NCBI RefSeq assembly: GCF_000331535.1 | Contig: NZ_AMZN01000051.1 | Span: 62,001-126,000, forward strand | DNA: 64,000 nt | Direction: 5' to 3' | From: Fulvivirga imtechensis AK7 | Lineage (GTDB): Bacteria > Bacteroidota > Bacteroidia > Cytophagales > Cyclobacteriaceae | Shown: one piece after another, positions 55,301-62,659 of the stretch | How positions within the stretch are numbered: the first letter of the stretch is position 1 | Layout of the letters: each line of letters begins with the position of its first letter | The notes under the pieces: model-generated | Seen by the model: the letters and a program-made list of their open reading frames with translations, nothing else | Told to the model about the DNA's origin: nothing | Databases searched by the model: none | Made by a program: the position numbers and the translations under genes

Positions 55301-57825
55301 AAAACCAGGACATTTGTTATCCTGACGGACGAATTGAGGTTACCGTAACCAGCCCGGTGTCGCCCGGAAACTATTCCTTTGAATGGTTCCTGGATGATCC
55401 AAATTCTGCTCCTTTAACAGATCAGTTTGGAGCTGTTATCTCGGGAGCAATTCTGGAACCGGGCCTTCTTGCAGGGCAGTATCCATCTATGGGAGCCGGA
55501 ACATATTATATCGTTGCTACGCGAAATGCCGCTAATGCGCCTGGATCAGGTTGCCCGTCACCGCCATTCAGAGTAGATGTGCTGGATGTAAGCACTGATC
55601 CGATCCCAACGCTTACTTTCCTGCCGAATACCGCTTGCGATCCAGCGCTGGCGAATGGTACAGTTACTGCCACAGTAAGGGAGCAGGATGGTTCTACAAC
55701 GGATACTTATGACTACATCTGGACATATAACGGAGGAGCTTTGCCTGGTATGGTAGCACAAAATGATGCAGGCAATGTAAGTACTTTGACAGGGGCACCG
55801 GAAGGCACATACCGGGTCACGATCACGAACGTTTCAAACACCGGATGTACTATCAACTCCTCTGTTAAGGTAACCTTGGACCAGCCTCAGAGCGAACCAA
55901 ATATTATCAGTGTTAGTACCATAGATCCTCTTGACTGTACAGCCTCAGGATCAGCGGAAGTAACTTCTATATCTATAGGGGGTGGGGCGCCTATCTCCGG
56001 GCCTTCGTTGACCACTGATTTCACATATGAATGGTATATAAATGATGTGCTTCCCGCTAATCAATTGGTGGGTTCCTCTCCTTCTATGGTAAATCTTCTG
56101 CCAGGTCAGTATTTTATCATAGTTACCAGCAATTTAACAGGTTGTGAGTCTATTCCTAAGGAATTTAATATTCTTGAAGATGATATCATCAGCCCTGTAA
56201 TTACTATTAATCAAACTGTGCCTCAGATCAATTGCATAGGACCTCCATTCAGCGCTGAATTATTGGCCACTGCTGAAGAATCTGATGGCAATATCGGTAC
56301 CTATACATTTAGCTGGAGCTATGAAGGGTCTCCCGGATTACCGGCTGGTGGTTTTGTGTCCAACACTACACTTACCTCAAGTACAGTGAGCAACTTACCA
56401 ACAGGCACTTACGAAGTAACGGCATTCAATCCGGGTACAGGTTGTAGTTCAACTGCATTCTATATCATTACCGATGAAAGCGAGGATTATAAGCCAATTG
56501 TCAGCACCAGTTCAGAACCCCTTACCTTTTGTTCAGGGGATAATGGATCAGTGCTATTAGCTAACGTGCGATATCCTTCGGATTATCCGTACACCCAAAA
56601 CTATACTGTAGATTGGTACATCGGGGATACCCCTAATCTGAATGCTACACCAAACTTTGAAAATACAAACAGGGTGAGCAATCTACCAGATGGGCTTTAC
56701 ACCATTCGTGTAACGGATAACAATACGGGGTGTATTGTTACAAAAGTGCAGAGTATTAGGGATGAGCGACAGTATCCAGATATTGTAATTGTTGAAGACA
56801 ACCCTCAAACCACCTGTCCCCCATACAATCCTAACGGGCAATTAACAGCTACAGCGGATGGGGGCAGAGTTGGAGGCTACACCTTTGAATGGTTTGCAGG
56901 GACAAATGCATCGGGTGCGGTGATAAGCACCAGGAACAGGTTAATTGGATACCCGATGGGATCATATACTGTGAGGGTTACCAACAATTTAACAGGCTGT
57001 GTATCTACCGAAACCGGTTCTGTATCGGATGGAAGGCTGACACCTCCATCTCCAACACCGGAATTACTGGCTAATCTCACGTCTTGTATCGATCCGAATG
57101 GAGAGCTGAGGGTAAGTGTGGGTGGACAAACACAAGGCTATGACTTCAACTGGTATGAAGGGTCCTCGGCATCAGGTACGCCATTCTCAGATAGAATTGT
57201 AGTTACCGGCCTGGATATAGGAACCTACACTGTAACCGCCATTGATGTAGTAACGGGTTGTGTGTCTGAAGGGGTAAGCATTGAGGTAGGGGATGAACGA
57301 CTGCTGCCGGAGTTTGAATTTGAAACGGTAGGCTCTAAATGTGATGAGGAGACAGGGATGGCTATGCTGGGTATCACCAACAACACTATTGTTACTACTG
57401 TGGTATGGACGGATGCTACAGGTTTTACCGTAGGGTATGGTACCGACCTCACAGGGATGCCATCAGGGGAATACACTGCAGAAGTAACTACCTTCCTGGG
57501 ATGTGAAAATACCGGCACCGTAGAGATAGGAACAGTGATTACGAACTATAACCTCGTATCTGCCGATGGCGATGGTATAAATGATAATTTCCAGATCGAC
57601 TGTATTACCAATTTCCCGAATAATAATGTAAGGATCTACAATCGTACGGGAGTCCTGGTATTCAAAATAGATGGCTACAATAATGTTGACAAAGTGTTCG
57701 AAGGTGTTGGCCAGGAGGGAATGTACTCCATGGGAGACAAGCTGCCGAACGGCACTTACTACTATATCATAGACAAAGGTGATGGTACTGAACTGATTTC
57801 CGGTTTCCTTGAACTAATCAGATAG
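46315..57825 (+). CDS. Giant (3836 residues) repetitive surface protein with T9SS type B sorting domain
   Basis: A secreted protein; MKRVLNRVCIILFVIFSGVA is the signal peptide, cut after FAQ. An upstream in-frame ATG at 46225 would add 30 residues and lies just beyond the repeat element, so 46315 is preferred. Residues about 25-75 hold MopE-like NNGIDDDGDGLID and related calcium motifs. About 90-620 are VCBS/FG-GAP repeats (DMNGDGHLD, DIDGDGQLE). From about residue 780 to 3660 there are about 29 Cys-containing, ~85-110-residue Ig-like repeats resembling SprB-type repeats. The end (NYNLVSADGDGINDNFQI ... GTYYYIIDKGDG) is a gliding-motility-type type B T9SS domain. It is followed 5 bases later by a PorP/SprF gene. 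Likely a surface adhesin or gliding adhesin. Confidence 0.9.
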   Translation: MKRVLNRVCIILFVIFSGVAFAQTEQCNNGIDDDGDGLIDCNDPDCQYAANIERGCNCADGIDNDGDGGTDKSDADCASFYGLTFIGDGDSDCSITPDPSSGTFDFVNPSNSGQNTVDTQSKIAVGDVNCDGIPDVVTTSKWNQTIRVVATSDDQPDGSDKGDIIQSFKTPGSKIFPNGNFFFELEVLIADIDGSCPAEIFSIVSKRKNANDEPSEYFLVGFRANASPSNASLVPLFDAVSLGPDRPGQMTISDLDCDGNAEIILKDHVYDAATGTLLADGNIGDWNTEVTSAPVAIDIFEGGNLEIVMGNQILSYPDMSVIIDMNTLGGDQWFPKEIFDPNEYGFDNYSSVSVADMNGDGHLDVVLSGAEGSKNGPTAIFFWDVTNGTVSSFLPDDPVYANGWPWGTSRPNLGDIDGDGQLEITFIAGNQLFALEVDPNTGELSEKWRRTINDSRSGIVATTVFDFDNDGSPEIVYRDSQQLVVIDGETGQNVLWSSSCQSHTMTEGPIIADVDGDGATDLCTTCNTNNSFDITAPIQQQALGELRCFFSQNNTWLPTRQVWNQSGYFVTNIADDLSVPCPQFDMGTVFSDSPCANGLPGPQRPFNTFMNQVPSIGPDGCPFYPSPDVSFVGHAPGELDPLDPDYFPAVEVIPPTCGDLGVEVLFNIVNSGSLTISTQIPVSFWEGNPTVAVDPDTGNPATLLHADALNVLGLQVGDTMTTAGVTFDYSGQPTRLYIVLNDDGTEFPVDTTASSTGFAECKLDNNIYAVDIIPEPFTVEIENISDNFKCDDAAPDTGELRGVVKRNGVEVADYSPYGFQWYYGSDTTNAVPAPEGTIDRLMDLPEGTYTLVVTNLAKGCSSLPVVDTVLRQGVDPDVTILINSHQTHCSPPNGELEVTIVGGLAGFSFQWYDNNLNSIGVTGPIASDLTEGEWIVDVIKDGCTERVSQTINGPTEPDVTASVVRHITDCSALTNGKVTAQPFINAVLQDTTDYTFEWYIYNNGTGTLGSVLPPATGSGATRSGLTAGYYAVIAHEIISGCESSPPQIVQVTDQRDYPVPVINEIAPQTSCDPLQPNGILEVVINGGDSPANYTIEWFRGQNTLPANLHTSTSGVNGERAENVEGGGIPYTVKVTNATNCFSTEEYIISQDVNTPVVTLTKSDNTICDPALASSDYNGQVTASVTFKGDPITLPDPLYEFTWYDGTTTSDPVIAVTDNNNPMLSTLPGGYYTVEVTRTDLFCTSVPVTIEVLDVEDLPDVEVVITPMTTCAGTTPNGEAAASVNLGGGIFATTGYTFEWYVGNTASGTPVSVVSGSEGEIAQQLDGAFNNNEYTVLVINNSTGCSNTMTIAVPDESSLPVVSLTPQDNDICDPSRTDPSVTYNGGITASVNDQNNGGAVTDFSIYSFTWTDINTGNNVLTQVAGSSEVDNVLSNIPGGDYEVTVTNTVLGCTSDPVQVTVNDVDDLPVISVVETPNTACDATLANGSLSANIGGVTTGYSFAWYQGNFASGTLLSTSSAITGYQGNENFTVEVVNDATGCSNTLTVFLDDNSLLPILSLSGIDNTVCDPAFAGVNYDGSVTASVDDFNNGGVVSDFSNYTFTWIDVATGNNVLSQVSGSTAPAEVLSNVPGGTYEVTVTNTVLGCTSDPVRITIDNEDLLPEIDVASIPNTACDASLANGQLTATVDESPIGGVAGVTTGYTFNWYNGNAVTGTPDQSGNTYSALEGALVYTVEVINNATGCRNTVTTILPDAQELPLVTLNNSVNNTICDVSLGYNGSITVDASHFSASVLGDPDYTFTWVDPFGTTLPETSETLPGINGGTYTVTVSSANLGCTSDPLQITISDQLYLPAIDIAVTDQTYCVGSSGELEATIDETAIGGGNPADPNDYIFTWYEYDNTTNTSSSLSLGTVGGTNGELVTQLPGGYYRLEVERVSTGCINEEVVYLPELITIPVVNVNKNSDVTTCGAPNGQLTADVGGVSAGFTFYWYDGNDAINENFVIANADYTAVDDGLYAGLIPGDYTVVAVNNTTQCISPLVVTEVEDLTANIVIDINPIVFPTACDLNDGQMTAQPDNGISNDPADYTYEWYEGAPLNNNIDFFTNPPQFADLPISTAQFIGGLGTGTYTVVVTYIDDGCSELRTIFLPFIDAHEITSSVQNSAECPYTTGDGEVSFTITPPGTAPPGASFDVKFYSGANPIPANQIGGTFAGVTPGSEPFFSNLAPGYYLIEAEETYTGKNCIVYEVVEVGIDAQPPVVTLVGTVSSNTTCDLSQADGEFTVDIQQDANDVTVGTNFNIDVTPPPLIGSYPLTAQPTGVYTIQGLSPNTYTVTVTASTGCSTVREFTVPDAPAVSDIVDGDVVITAADLCDPSGSVEITSINLIGAGPDNLDNFQFSWYDDAGLTNLIFQAQGDATAANGGEVLDPDSYPDMGPGSYWVVAQKTTGAGAGCFSAPFKADVPDTHVNPTIALEAFANTSCDPGFFEGSLEITMTTSGGPGAVVPGPYTYTFSDTNGDPVFYADGVTPIGPFSGQSGSADAVTDLNDGTYVIVAENEATGCTVTGTITIPLNKQPIFVLSATPVHQNLCDPSGSVFVDGVSLNGVDPANKADFTFEWYRGDPNGAPLTDFGGIPINVDLIDASNYPSMGAGTYYVVAVRNTNAPPGAGCKSAPYRVDVKDISVDPQITLSSTVNTACDLSNPTGTIRVQMDISGVPGSSYAYRWQSYTDPNGASDPSVLPADNLTAGDDETYMDLPPGKYVLEVENNDTGCMTQGTITINDDPVIPDIVSFVPTNQTFCSPANGTITIADNDIEIDGMGIPVSELTIDLFESDQVTPAGGTKTINANDVVFSDLDFGTYYLFVTRSTGTSVTGEGCPSAPLRIDLKDISVDPALTLTSTSNTACDGNFDGSITLNFDDPSGPGVGALFDITWLSVPAGSVVADATNIPAGSYTTDITDLVGHGKYRVMILNKITGCSREGEITVTHKPQPIDLVSVTHQNQDICYPDGRIEVTVTSPVSPGNYSFEWFLDDPNSAPLTDQFGAVISGAILEPGLLAGQYPSMGAGTYYIVATRNAANAPGSGCPSPPFRVDVLDVSTDPIPTLTFLPNTACDPALANGTVTATVREQDGSTTDTYDYIWTYNGGALPGMVAQNDAGNVSTLTGAPEGTYRVTITNVSNTGCTINSSVKVTLDQPQSEPNIISVSTIDPLDCTASGSAEVTSISIGGGAPISGPSLTTDFTYEWYINDVLPANQLVGSSPSMVNLLPGQYFIIVTSNLTGCESIPKEFNILEDDIISPVITINQTVPQINCIGPPFSAELLATAEESDGNIGTYTFSWSYEGSPGLPAGGFVSNTTLTSSTVSNLPTGTYEVTAFNPGTGCSSTAFYIITDESEDYKPIVSTSSEPLTFCSGDNGSVLLANVRYPSDYPYTQNYTVDWYIGDTPNLNATPNFENTNRVSNLPDGLYTIRVTDNNTGCIVTKVQSIRDERQYPDIVIVEDNPQTTCPPYNPNGQLTATADGGRVGGYTFEWFAGTNASGAVISTRNRLIGYPMGSYTVRVTNNLTGCVSTETGSVSDGRLTPPSPTPELLANLTSCIDPNGELRVSVGGQTQGYDFNWYEGSSASGTPFSDRIVVTGLDIGTYTVTAIDVVTGCVSEGVSIEVGDERLLPEFEFETVGSKCDEETGMAMLGITNNTIVTTVVWTDATGFTVGYGTDLTGMPSGEYTAEVTTFLGCENTGTVEIGTVITNYNLVSADGDGINDNFQIDCITNFPNNNVRIYNRTGVLVFKIDGYNNVDKVFEGVGQEGMYSMGDKLPNGTYYYIIDKGDGTELISGFLELIR
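48657..57300 (+). repeat. About 29 Cys-containing ~85-110-residue protein repeats
   Basis: Each unit starts with a short beta strand, then N-T-x-C-D-like (or Q-x-x-C) and NG-x-(L/I/V)-x-(A/V) and ends with FxWY.., Y-x-V-x-V-x-N..T-G-C. Two types alternate in parts of the array: an NTxCD...NG type, and a DNTICDP...YNGSVTAS or QxxCDPSGSV type. Adjacent repeat pairs therefore repeat about every 200 residues. DNA copies near 50631-50696 and 51214-51275 are highly similar, a sign of recent duplication. The count was made by eye. Confidence 0.7.
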
Positions 57826-57830
57826 ATCAT

Positions 57831-58796
57831 ATGAAGAACATAACAAAATATATCCCTATTATATTGGCGCTGCTTATGACATATGATCTGTCTGCACAGC
57901 AACAGCGGCCCGTACAGTCTTTGTACATGTTTGATCAGTTATTGATCAATCCTGCATATGCCGGAAGCCAGGTGCAGCTCAGCGCCACCGCTATCTATCG
58001 TAACCAGTGGGTGAACCTGGAGGGTGCTCCCAAAACGCTGACCACTTCATTGCAATCCAGTTTATTGAGGGGCAAAATGGGGGTGGGGCTCGTTCTCGCC
58101 AAAGATGTAATTGGTGTGCATGAAGACTTCAGTCTCTTCGCCAGCTACTCCTATAGAATTAAGATGAAGAGCACCGGAGGCACCTTGTCTATGGGGCTGC
58201 AGGCAGGGTTCAATTCCATACAGTCAGATTTTACTAAAACAACGGTGCCCTCTGTTGGCCAGGGTGGTTCGGGCACCCCCGGTACCAGCGACCCTTTTTA
58301 CCGGGCTACCAACGCGCTCAATCCGAATTTCGGAGGGGGTTTTTTCTACACCAACAAAGCCTTTTACCTGGGGCTTTCCGCCCCGGTGCTGTTAAATAAT
58401 GAGATTATCCAGGATACTGAACTGGCTTTGGAGACTATAAAGAACACCCGGACCTATTTTGTGAGTATCGGAAATACTTTTCCAATGTCGAAAGACTTTA
58501 AAGTTATCGGGTCTACTTTGTTGCGCTTCCAGGAAGGCGCTCCCTTCAGCTTTGATGTCAATGCCAACGGTGTGTTCAAGGAAACCGTTGGATTGGGGAT
58601 CAGTTACCGTCTGGTAGAAGGCTTCGTCTACTTATTTGAGTTGAAGATCAATGAAAATTTTCATGTAGGCTATGCCTATGACATGACTACTTCAGGTCTG
58701 GGCAGAGTTTCTAACGGTTCCCATGAGTTCCTGCTCAACTACCGCATCAAGATCCCAAGCCTCCATAAGGGGTTAGAGTGCCCGTCTTATTTTTAA
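57831..58796 (+). CDS. PorP/SprF-family T9SS outer membrane protein
   Basis: A 321-residue protein with a signal peptide (cut after LSAQ). PVQSLYMFDQLLINPAYAGS is the PorP/SprF family start, GAPKTLTTSLQSSLLRGKMG follows, and a barrel-like pattern continues to HEFLLNYRIKI. In gliding Bacteroidetes SprF is needed for export of the type B adhesin SprB; this gene is 5 bases after the giant type B protein and likely serves it. Unlike the gene at 41289-42872 it has no coiled coil or SPOR tail. Confidence 0.92.
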   Translation: MKNITKYIPIILALLMTYDLSAQQQRPVQSLYMFDQLLINPAYAGSQVQLSATAIYRNQWVNLEGAPKTLTTSLQSSLLRGKMGVGLVLAKDVIGVHEDFSLFASYSYRIKMKSTGGTLSMGLQAGFNSIQSDFTKTTVPSVGQGGSGTPGTSDPFYRATNALNPNFGGGFFYTNKAFYLGLSAPVLLNNEIIQDTELALETIKNTRTYFVSIGNTFPMSKDFKVIGSTLLRFQEGAPFSFDVNANGVFKETVGLGISYRLVEGFVYLFELKINENFHVGYAYDMTTSGLGRVSNGSHEFLLNYRIKIPSLHKGLECPSYF

Positions 58797-58840
58797 TGGA
58801 GGTTTATTAGTCATAGGCACCCTGGCGCGGAAGTTACCCT

Positions 58841-58976
58841 GGCTCGGAAGTTACTTCCGTGCCACATAACCATGCAACAATTCAGCAAGCCAAAGATGAA
58901 TAAGGGAGTAAGTCAAAGTAAAGCATAAAAGAAAAAAGTAGCCGAGTAAAATAAGCACGGAAGAAACTTCCGTGCT
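58841..58976. repeat. REP-like palindromes in the porP-crtY convergent gap
   Basis: Two related hairpins occur. GGCTCGGAAG (58841-58850) pairs with CTTCCGTGCC (58854-58863), with one mismatch. AGCACGGAAG (58954-58963) pairs perfectly with CTTCCGTGCT (58967-58976) around AAA. A half copy, GCGCGGAAGTTAC, lies at 58825. Such paired hairpins resemble REP elements moved by REP-associated tyrosine transposases. They could also stop transcription of both convergent genes; there is no clear T-run on either side. Confidence 0.5.
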
Positions 58977-58997
58977 AGAGTTGTGCTAGAGTAGTAG

Positions 58998-59699
58998 CTA
59001 TTTCCTCCTTAGCCGTTCTACCTGTAATTCCTCAAAAACAGTCACGTTCATTAGTATAAGGAGCATTCCATAGAAAATATCTTCAATGGGGATGGTGCCT
59101 ATTCTTATGCCCAGGTTCTCGCTGTTATCATACCAGACCACCTGATCCTCAATGCCTGAACCCGTGAGTATGCCGTTGATGATGAAAAACGGGATGAGTA
59201 TGATCAGGTAGGTGAAGTAAAACCTGCCGAGGTAATGAGCCTTGAAAAAATATACATGCATTATAAGGAAGGCCGCAAGACTAATGAAAGTAACAGAAGT
59301 ATAAATTTTTCCCAAGTTCAGGAGCCCTGTTACCAGTAAAACAGTGATCAAGAGCCAGGTAAGTGGTTGTTTTATCTTTCCAAAAGGCTCTCTTTTGATC
59401 AGGTGGGTGAAGGCAAAGTAGGTAAACACACAGGCATAGGGGATACAGATAAAAAAGAGCCACTCTTCCAGGGGCAGGTTGATGATGGTGACCCCGGTTA
59501 GATAAGTAGCGTTAAACCCCCATACACCCCAATGGGTATACAATACGTCCCAGGCAATAAATATGGCTGCTGGCAGCAGTAGTGCAGGAAGCAGGTAACG
59601 CCATTTTTTTGAAAAATTGGCCCCGGAATAGAAGCTGCATGCCAGGGGGATGGATATAGCTGCCAGATCTAACAGGAGATATAGGTAAGCGGAACTCAT
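58998..59699 (-). CDS. crtY: Lycopene cyclase, fused two-domain CrtYcd type
   Basis: A 233-residue membrane protein with about six to seven spans. Each half resembles one heterodimeric carotenoid cyclase subunit: VTIINLPLEEWLFFICIPYA carries the conserved PLEEW motif, and the second half has GTIPIEDIFYGMLLIL (the related PxEDxxF motif). It cyclises lycopene to beta-carotene. ATG at 59699 is preferred over the TTG at 59705. Last gene of the carotenoid cluster in the direction of transcription, 9 bases after crtZ. Confidence 0.87.
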   Translation of the reverse strand: MSSAYLYLLLDLAAISIPLACSFYSGANFSKKWRYLLPALLLPAAIFIAWDVLYTHWGVWGFNATYLTGVTIINLPLEEWLFFICIPYACVFTYFAFTHLIKREPFGKIKQPLTWLLITVLLVTGLLNLGKIYTSVTFISLAAFLIMHVYFFKAHYLGRFYFTYLIILIPFFIINGILTGSGIEDQVVWYDNSENLGIRIGTIPIEDIFYGMLLILMNVTVFEELQVERLRRK

Positions 59700-59708
59700 A
59701 TTCAAATC

Positions 59709-60182
59709 CTACACATTACTGTTTTTGGCTTCATATTGCTTTGGGGCATAGAGGAAACCAAAGGCTTCACCGCCTTCCTTAGTGTGTTTTCGATGGTGGA
59801 TATAGTGAGCATTGATCATCCGGTTGAGGTATTTGCTTCGTTTTTTGGGTCTCCATTTAATACGCTGGTGTACAATGATATCGTGGAATACCAGGTAAAA
59901 TACACCATAGGAAAAGATACCGATGCCAACAGATAATAAATACGGGTTAAATGTCACTACCGTGGAATAATAGAATAGTGCAATGCTGGGTAAGCTGAAC
60001 ACCAGGGCGAAAAGGTCATTTCTCTCCAGTGTATGGTTATGCTTTTGGTGGTGCGAGCGGTGCCACACCCACAGGAAACCATGCATAATATATTTATGGG
60101 TAAACCAGGCCACAAATTCCATAAAAAGGAATGTGGCGGCTGCAAGGAGGATGCAAAGAAAGATTGTCAAAAGGCCTGTCAT
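59709..60182 (-). CDS. crtZ: Beta-carotene hydroxylase
   Basis: A 157-residue membrane protein of the fatty-acid hydroxylase superfamily. The di-iron histidine motifs are HKYIMHG, HRSHHQKH, HDIIVHQR and HYIHHRKH. It hydroxylates the beta-rings (C3, C3') of beta-carotene to give zeaxanthin. Stop of the next upstream gene (SRPBCC) is 11 bases before its start. Correct length for CrtZ. Confidence 0.93.
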   Translation of the reverse strand: MTGLLTIFLCILLAAATFLFMEFVAWFTHKYIMHGFLWVWHRSHHQKHNHTLERNDLFALVFSLPSIALFYYSTVVTFNPYLLSVGIGIFSYGVFYLVFHDIIVHQRIKWRPKKRSKYLNRMINAHYIHHRKHTKEGGEAFGFLYAPKQYEAKNSNV

Positions 60183-60193
60183 ACATCTTCTAT

Positions 60194-60670
60194 TTAAACA
60201 GTTACAAACTTTTTTGCAAAATAGTTTTCCAGTACCCGGTGCCTGTGGTCGAAGATAGCCTCAACCTGCCTTCTCACAAAAAGGCTGTTGGCCATTCGCC
60301 CGATGAACCCGAGAGGTATGGCGTAGTTTACTTCATCGGTCATTTCAACGCCCTGTTCCGCTTCCCGGAAATGATGCTGGTGGTGCCACAATTTATAGGG
60401 CCCGAAGCGTTGTTCATCCACAAAATAATAAGGCTCCACCACATGAGTGATCTCCGTTGCCCAGTCAACCGGTATGCCTGGCAAAATGTTTATTTTATAC
60501 AGGATCAGTTGTCCGGGGTACATCTTTTCATTTCCTGAAAGATACTTGATCTTGAATCCCATATGAGGAGGGGTAATTTTCTGGAGATTTTTTGGTGTAG
60601 AAAAAAACTGCCAGGCCTCAGCAAGTGAGATGGGTAAGATCTGTGCTCTTTTTAAATTATATATCTTCAT
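60194..60670 (-). CDS. SRPBCC (START/Bet v1-like) family protein
   Basis: A 158-residue soluble protein with the SRPBCC pattern: an N-terminal KRAQILPISLAEAWQFFSTP motif, a middle DEVNYAIPLGFIG segment and a C-terminal helix (ANSLFVRRQVEAIFDHRH). Members with this layout recur in Bacteroidetes carotenoid clusters, often just before the photolyase or hydroxylase, and may bind a hydrophobic carotenoid intermediate. Its role is not experimentally clear. It is separated from the photolyase gene by 163 bases containing simple-repeat-like sequence. Confidence 0.82.
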   Translation of the reverse strand: MKIYNLKRAQILPISLAEAWQFFSTPKNLQKITPPHMGFKIKYLSGNEKMYPGQLILYKINILPGIPVDWATEITHVVEPYYFVDEQRFGPYKLWHHQHHFREAEQGVEMTDEVNYAIPLGFIGRMANSLFVRRQVEAIFDHRHRVLENYFAKKFVTV

Positions 60671-60833
60671 GCGCTGTATTTATTTATATTTAGTCTTGAG
60701 ATATGAGATGTGAGTATTGAGAAGGGGTTATACCACCAATTGGCTTTGCGTGTCAATTTTTTACTCACGACCCTTGACTCTGTACTCACGACTCTCTTTT
60801 TTGCCTACTGCCGACTAATGTTTCGTCACCTCA

Positions 60834-62129
60834 TCACTCTAACGCCATTTTATATGCCTTTATCGCTCTTTCCCTTGCCTTTTTATGGTCGATTATTGGT
60901 TTTGTGTACTTACCCTCTGTTAGTTCTGGTATCCATTTTTTAACATATTCCTGTTTTGGGTCAAATTTCTGTGCTTGCAACTCAGGGTTGAACACCCGGA
61001 AATAAGGCGCTGCATCCACACCGGTGCCCGCTGCCCATTGCCACCCTCCATTGTTAGAGGCCAATTCATAATCCAGTAGCTTTTCCGCAAAATATGCTTC
61101 TCCCCATCTCCAGTCTATCAGCAGGTGTTTCGTTAGAAAACTGGCGGTGATCATCCTCACTCTGTTGTGCATATAACCTGTGGCATTTAACTGCCGCAAA
61201 CCGGCATCCACTACCGGATACCCTGTTTGCCCTTTGCACCAGGCTTCAAATTCTTTTTCGTTGTTGCGCCATTTGAGGTTGTTGTATTTTGTCTGAAAAT
61301 TTTCACTGACCACTCTGGGAAAATGCCAGAGTATCATTTGGTAAAACTCACGCCAGATGAGCTCATTGAGAAATGTGCTGCTCTTTTCTTTAGCGGCAGT
61401 CGCTATTTTACGGATGCTTACAGTGCCAAATCTCAGGTGGATACCCATACGTGAGGTTCCCTGCCTGGCCGGATAGTCACGTTCCTGCTTATAATGTGCT
61501 AAGGTAGTATCCGATAGTTCCGAAGGGGGATATGAATGCTTAGAATGTTCAAAACCGATCTCGTCCAGGTTTATGATGGGCTTAAAAGGCTGTTTTACAA
61601 AATTTTCAAAAAGTAAGGCAGACGGAAGCGATTCATAATCCTTTGAAGAGATAACCTTAAGCCACTGTTTGCTATAAGGTGTGAAAACTACATAGGGTTC
61701 TCCATTTTCTTTTGTGACCTCCGATCGTTCCAACAGCACCTGATCTTTGAAAGTGATAAAATCAATGTTGCTGTTTTTAAGTAGATCAGCGATGCTTTGG
61801 TCCCGTTTACGGGCATATGGCTCGTAGTCATGGTTGGTGTAAACCTTCTGAATATTATGCGTTTTTATGAGCGTATTCCACACGGCATCCGGTGTGCCAT
61901 ATTTTACAACAAGTGATGTGTTTTTTTGCTGTAAGGCCTGGTTGATAACCGTAATTTGTTCATGAATAAATGTCACTCTGGGGTCATCTTTTGGCAGGTC
62001 ATCCAGTATGTTTTTGTCAAATATAAAAAGCAGCAGTACTGGCGCATTATCCTTCAGCGCATAGTAAAGCCCCCTGTTATCGTCAAGTCGCAGGTCTCTT
62101 CTGAACCAAAAAACATTTATGGCGTCCAT
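60834..62129 (-). CDS. phr: Cryptochrome/deoxyribodipyrimidine photolyase family protein
   Basis: A 431-residue photolyase. The N-terminal alpha/beta domain starts with NVFWFRRDLRLDDN. The C-terminal FAD-binding domain has WREFYQMILWHFPR, NATGYMHNRVRM and the highly conserved ASNNGGWQWAAGTGVDAAPY. The ATG at 62129 starts the canonical MDAINVFWFRRD; an upstream ATG would add 13 residues overlapping idi. It splits UV dimers with blue light, which fits the carotenoid (light) context. Assignment as CPD enzyme rather than cryptochrome follows from homology only. Confidence 0.92.
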   Translation of the reverse strand: MDAINVFWFRRDLRLDDNRGLYYALKDNAPVLLLFIFDKNILDDLPKDDPRVTFIHEQITVINQALQQKNTSLVVKYGTPDAVWNTLIKTHNIQKVYTNHDYEPYARKRDQSIADLLKNSNIDFITFKDQVLLERSEVTKENGEPYVVFTPYSKQWLKVISSKDYESLPSALLFENFVKQPFKPIINLDEIGFEHSKHSYPPSELSDTTLAHYKQERDYPARQGTSRMGIHLRFGTVSIRKIATAAKEKSSTFLNELIWREFYQMILWHFPRVVSENFQTKYNNLKWRNNEKEFEAWCKGQTGYPVVDAGLRQLNATGYMHNRVRMITASFLTKHLLIDWRWGEAYFAEKLLDYELASNNGGWQWAAGTGVDAAPYFRVFNPELQAQKFDPKQEYVKKWIPELTEGKYTKPIIDHKKARERAIKAYKMALE

Positions 62130-62136
62130 GGGCGGG

Positions 62137-62658
62137 TCAGAGGCTATAGTTTTTGATATGATGCCCAATATTCTGAATGATCATATGCAGCCAGGAGGTG
62201 TATCGGTCAGGATTACTGCTCATATCCCTTTTCAGGTCATGCAGGTCTACATATTTCCAGTCTTCCACTTCATGAGGATTCACCACGGGCTCTCCGTCAA
62301 AAAAGCCGGTAAACACGTGGTCAAATTCATGTTCGGTCAGTTTGTTATCGAGCTCAACTTTGTAGATAAATTTATAGAGAAAGGATGGCCGCAGGTCGAT
62401 TCCCATTTCTTCCATTAACCGTCTTTCTGCGGCTTCCTGTGTTGATTCTCCGGGTCGCGGATGGCTGCAGCAAGTGTTGCTCCAGAGCTCTCCGGAGTGG
62501 TATTTATTGCCTGCCCTTTTCTGCAACAGTAGTTCTCCTTTGGTATTAAATACTAACACTGAAAAAGCACGGTGCAGCAGCCCTTTTTGATGGGCAGCCA
62601 GCTTTTCCATAGTGCCTGTTTCGTTGTCTTTGGCATCAACTAATATCACCTCTTCCAT
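62137..62658 (-). CDS. idi: Isopentenyl-diphosphate delta-isomerase, type 1
   Basis: A 173-residue Nudix-fold protein. LLLQKRAGNKYHSGELWSNT and CCSHP (catalytic Cys and metal His) precede the Nudix box region AAERRLMEEMGI. It interconverts IPP and DMAPP, supplying carotenoid precursors. It starts 1 base after crtB ends and stops 7 bases before the phr start. Matches the usual type 1 length. Confidence 0.94.
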   Translation of the reverse strand: MEEVILVDAKDNETGTMEKLAAHQKGLLHRAFSVLVFNTKGELLLQKRAGNKYHSGELWSNTCCSHPRPGESTQEAAERRLMEEMGIDLRPSFLYKFIYKVELDNKLTEHEFDHVFTGFFDGEPVVNPHEVEDWKYVDLHDLKRDMSSNPDRYTSWLHMIIQNIGHHIKNYSL

Positions 62659-62659
62659 T

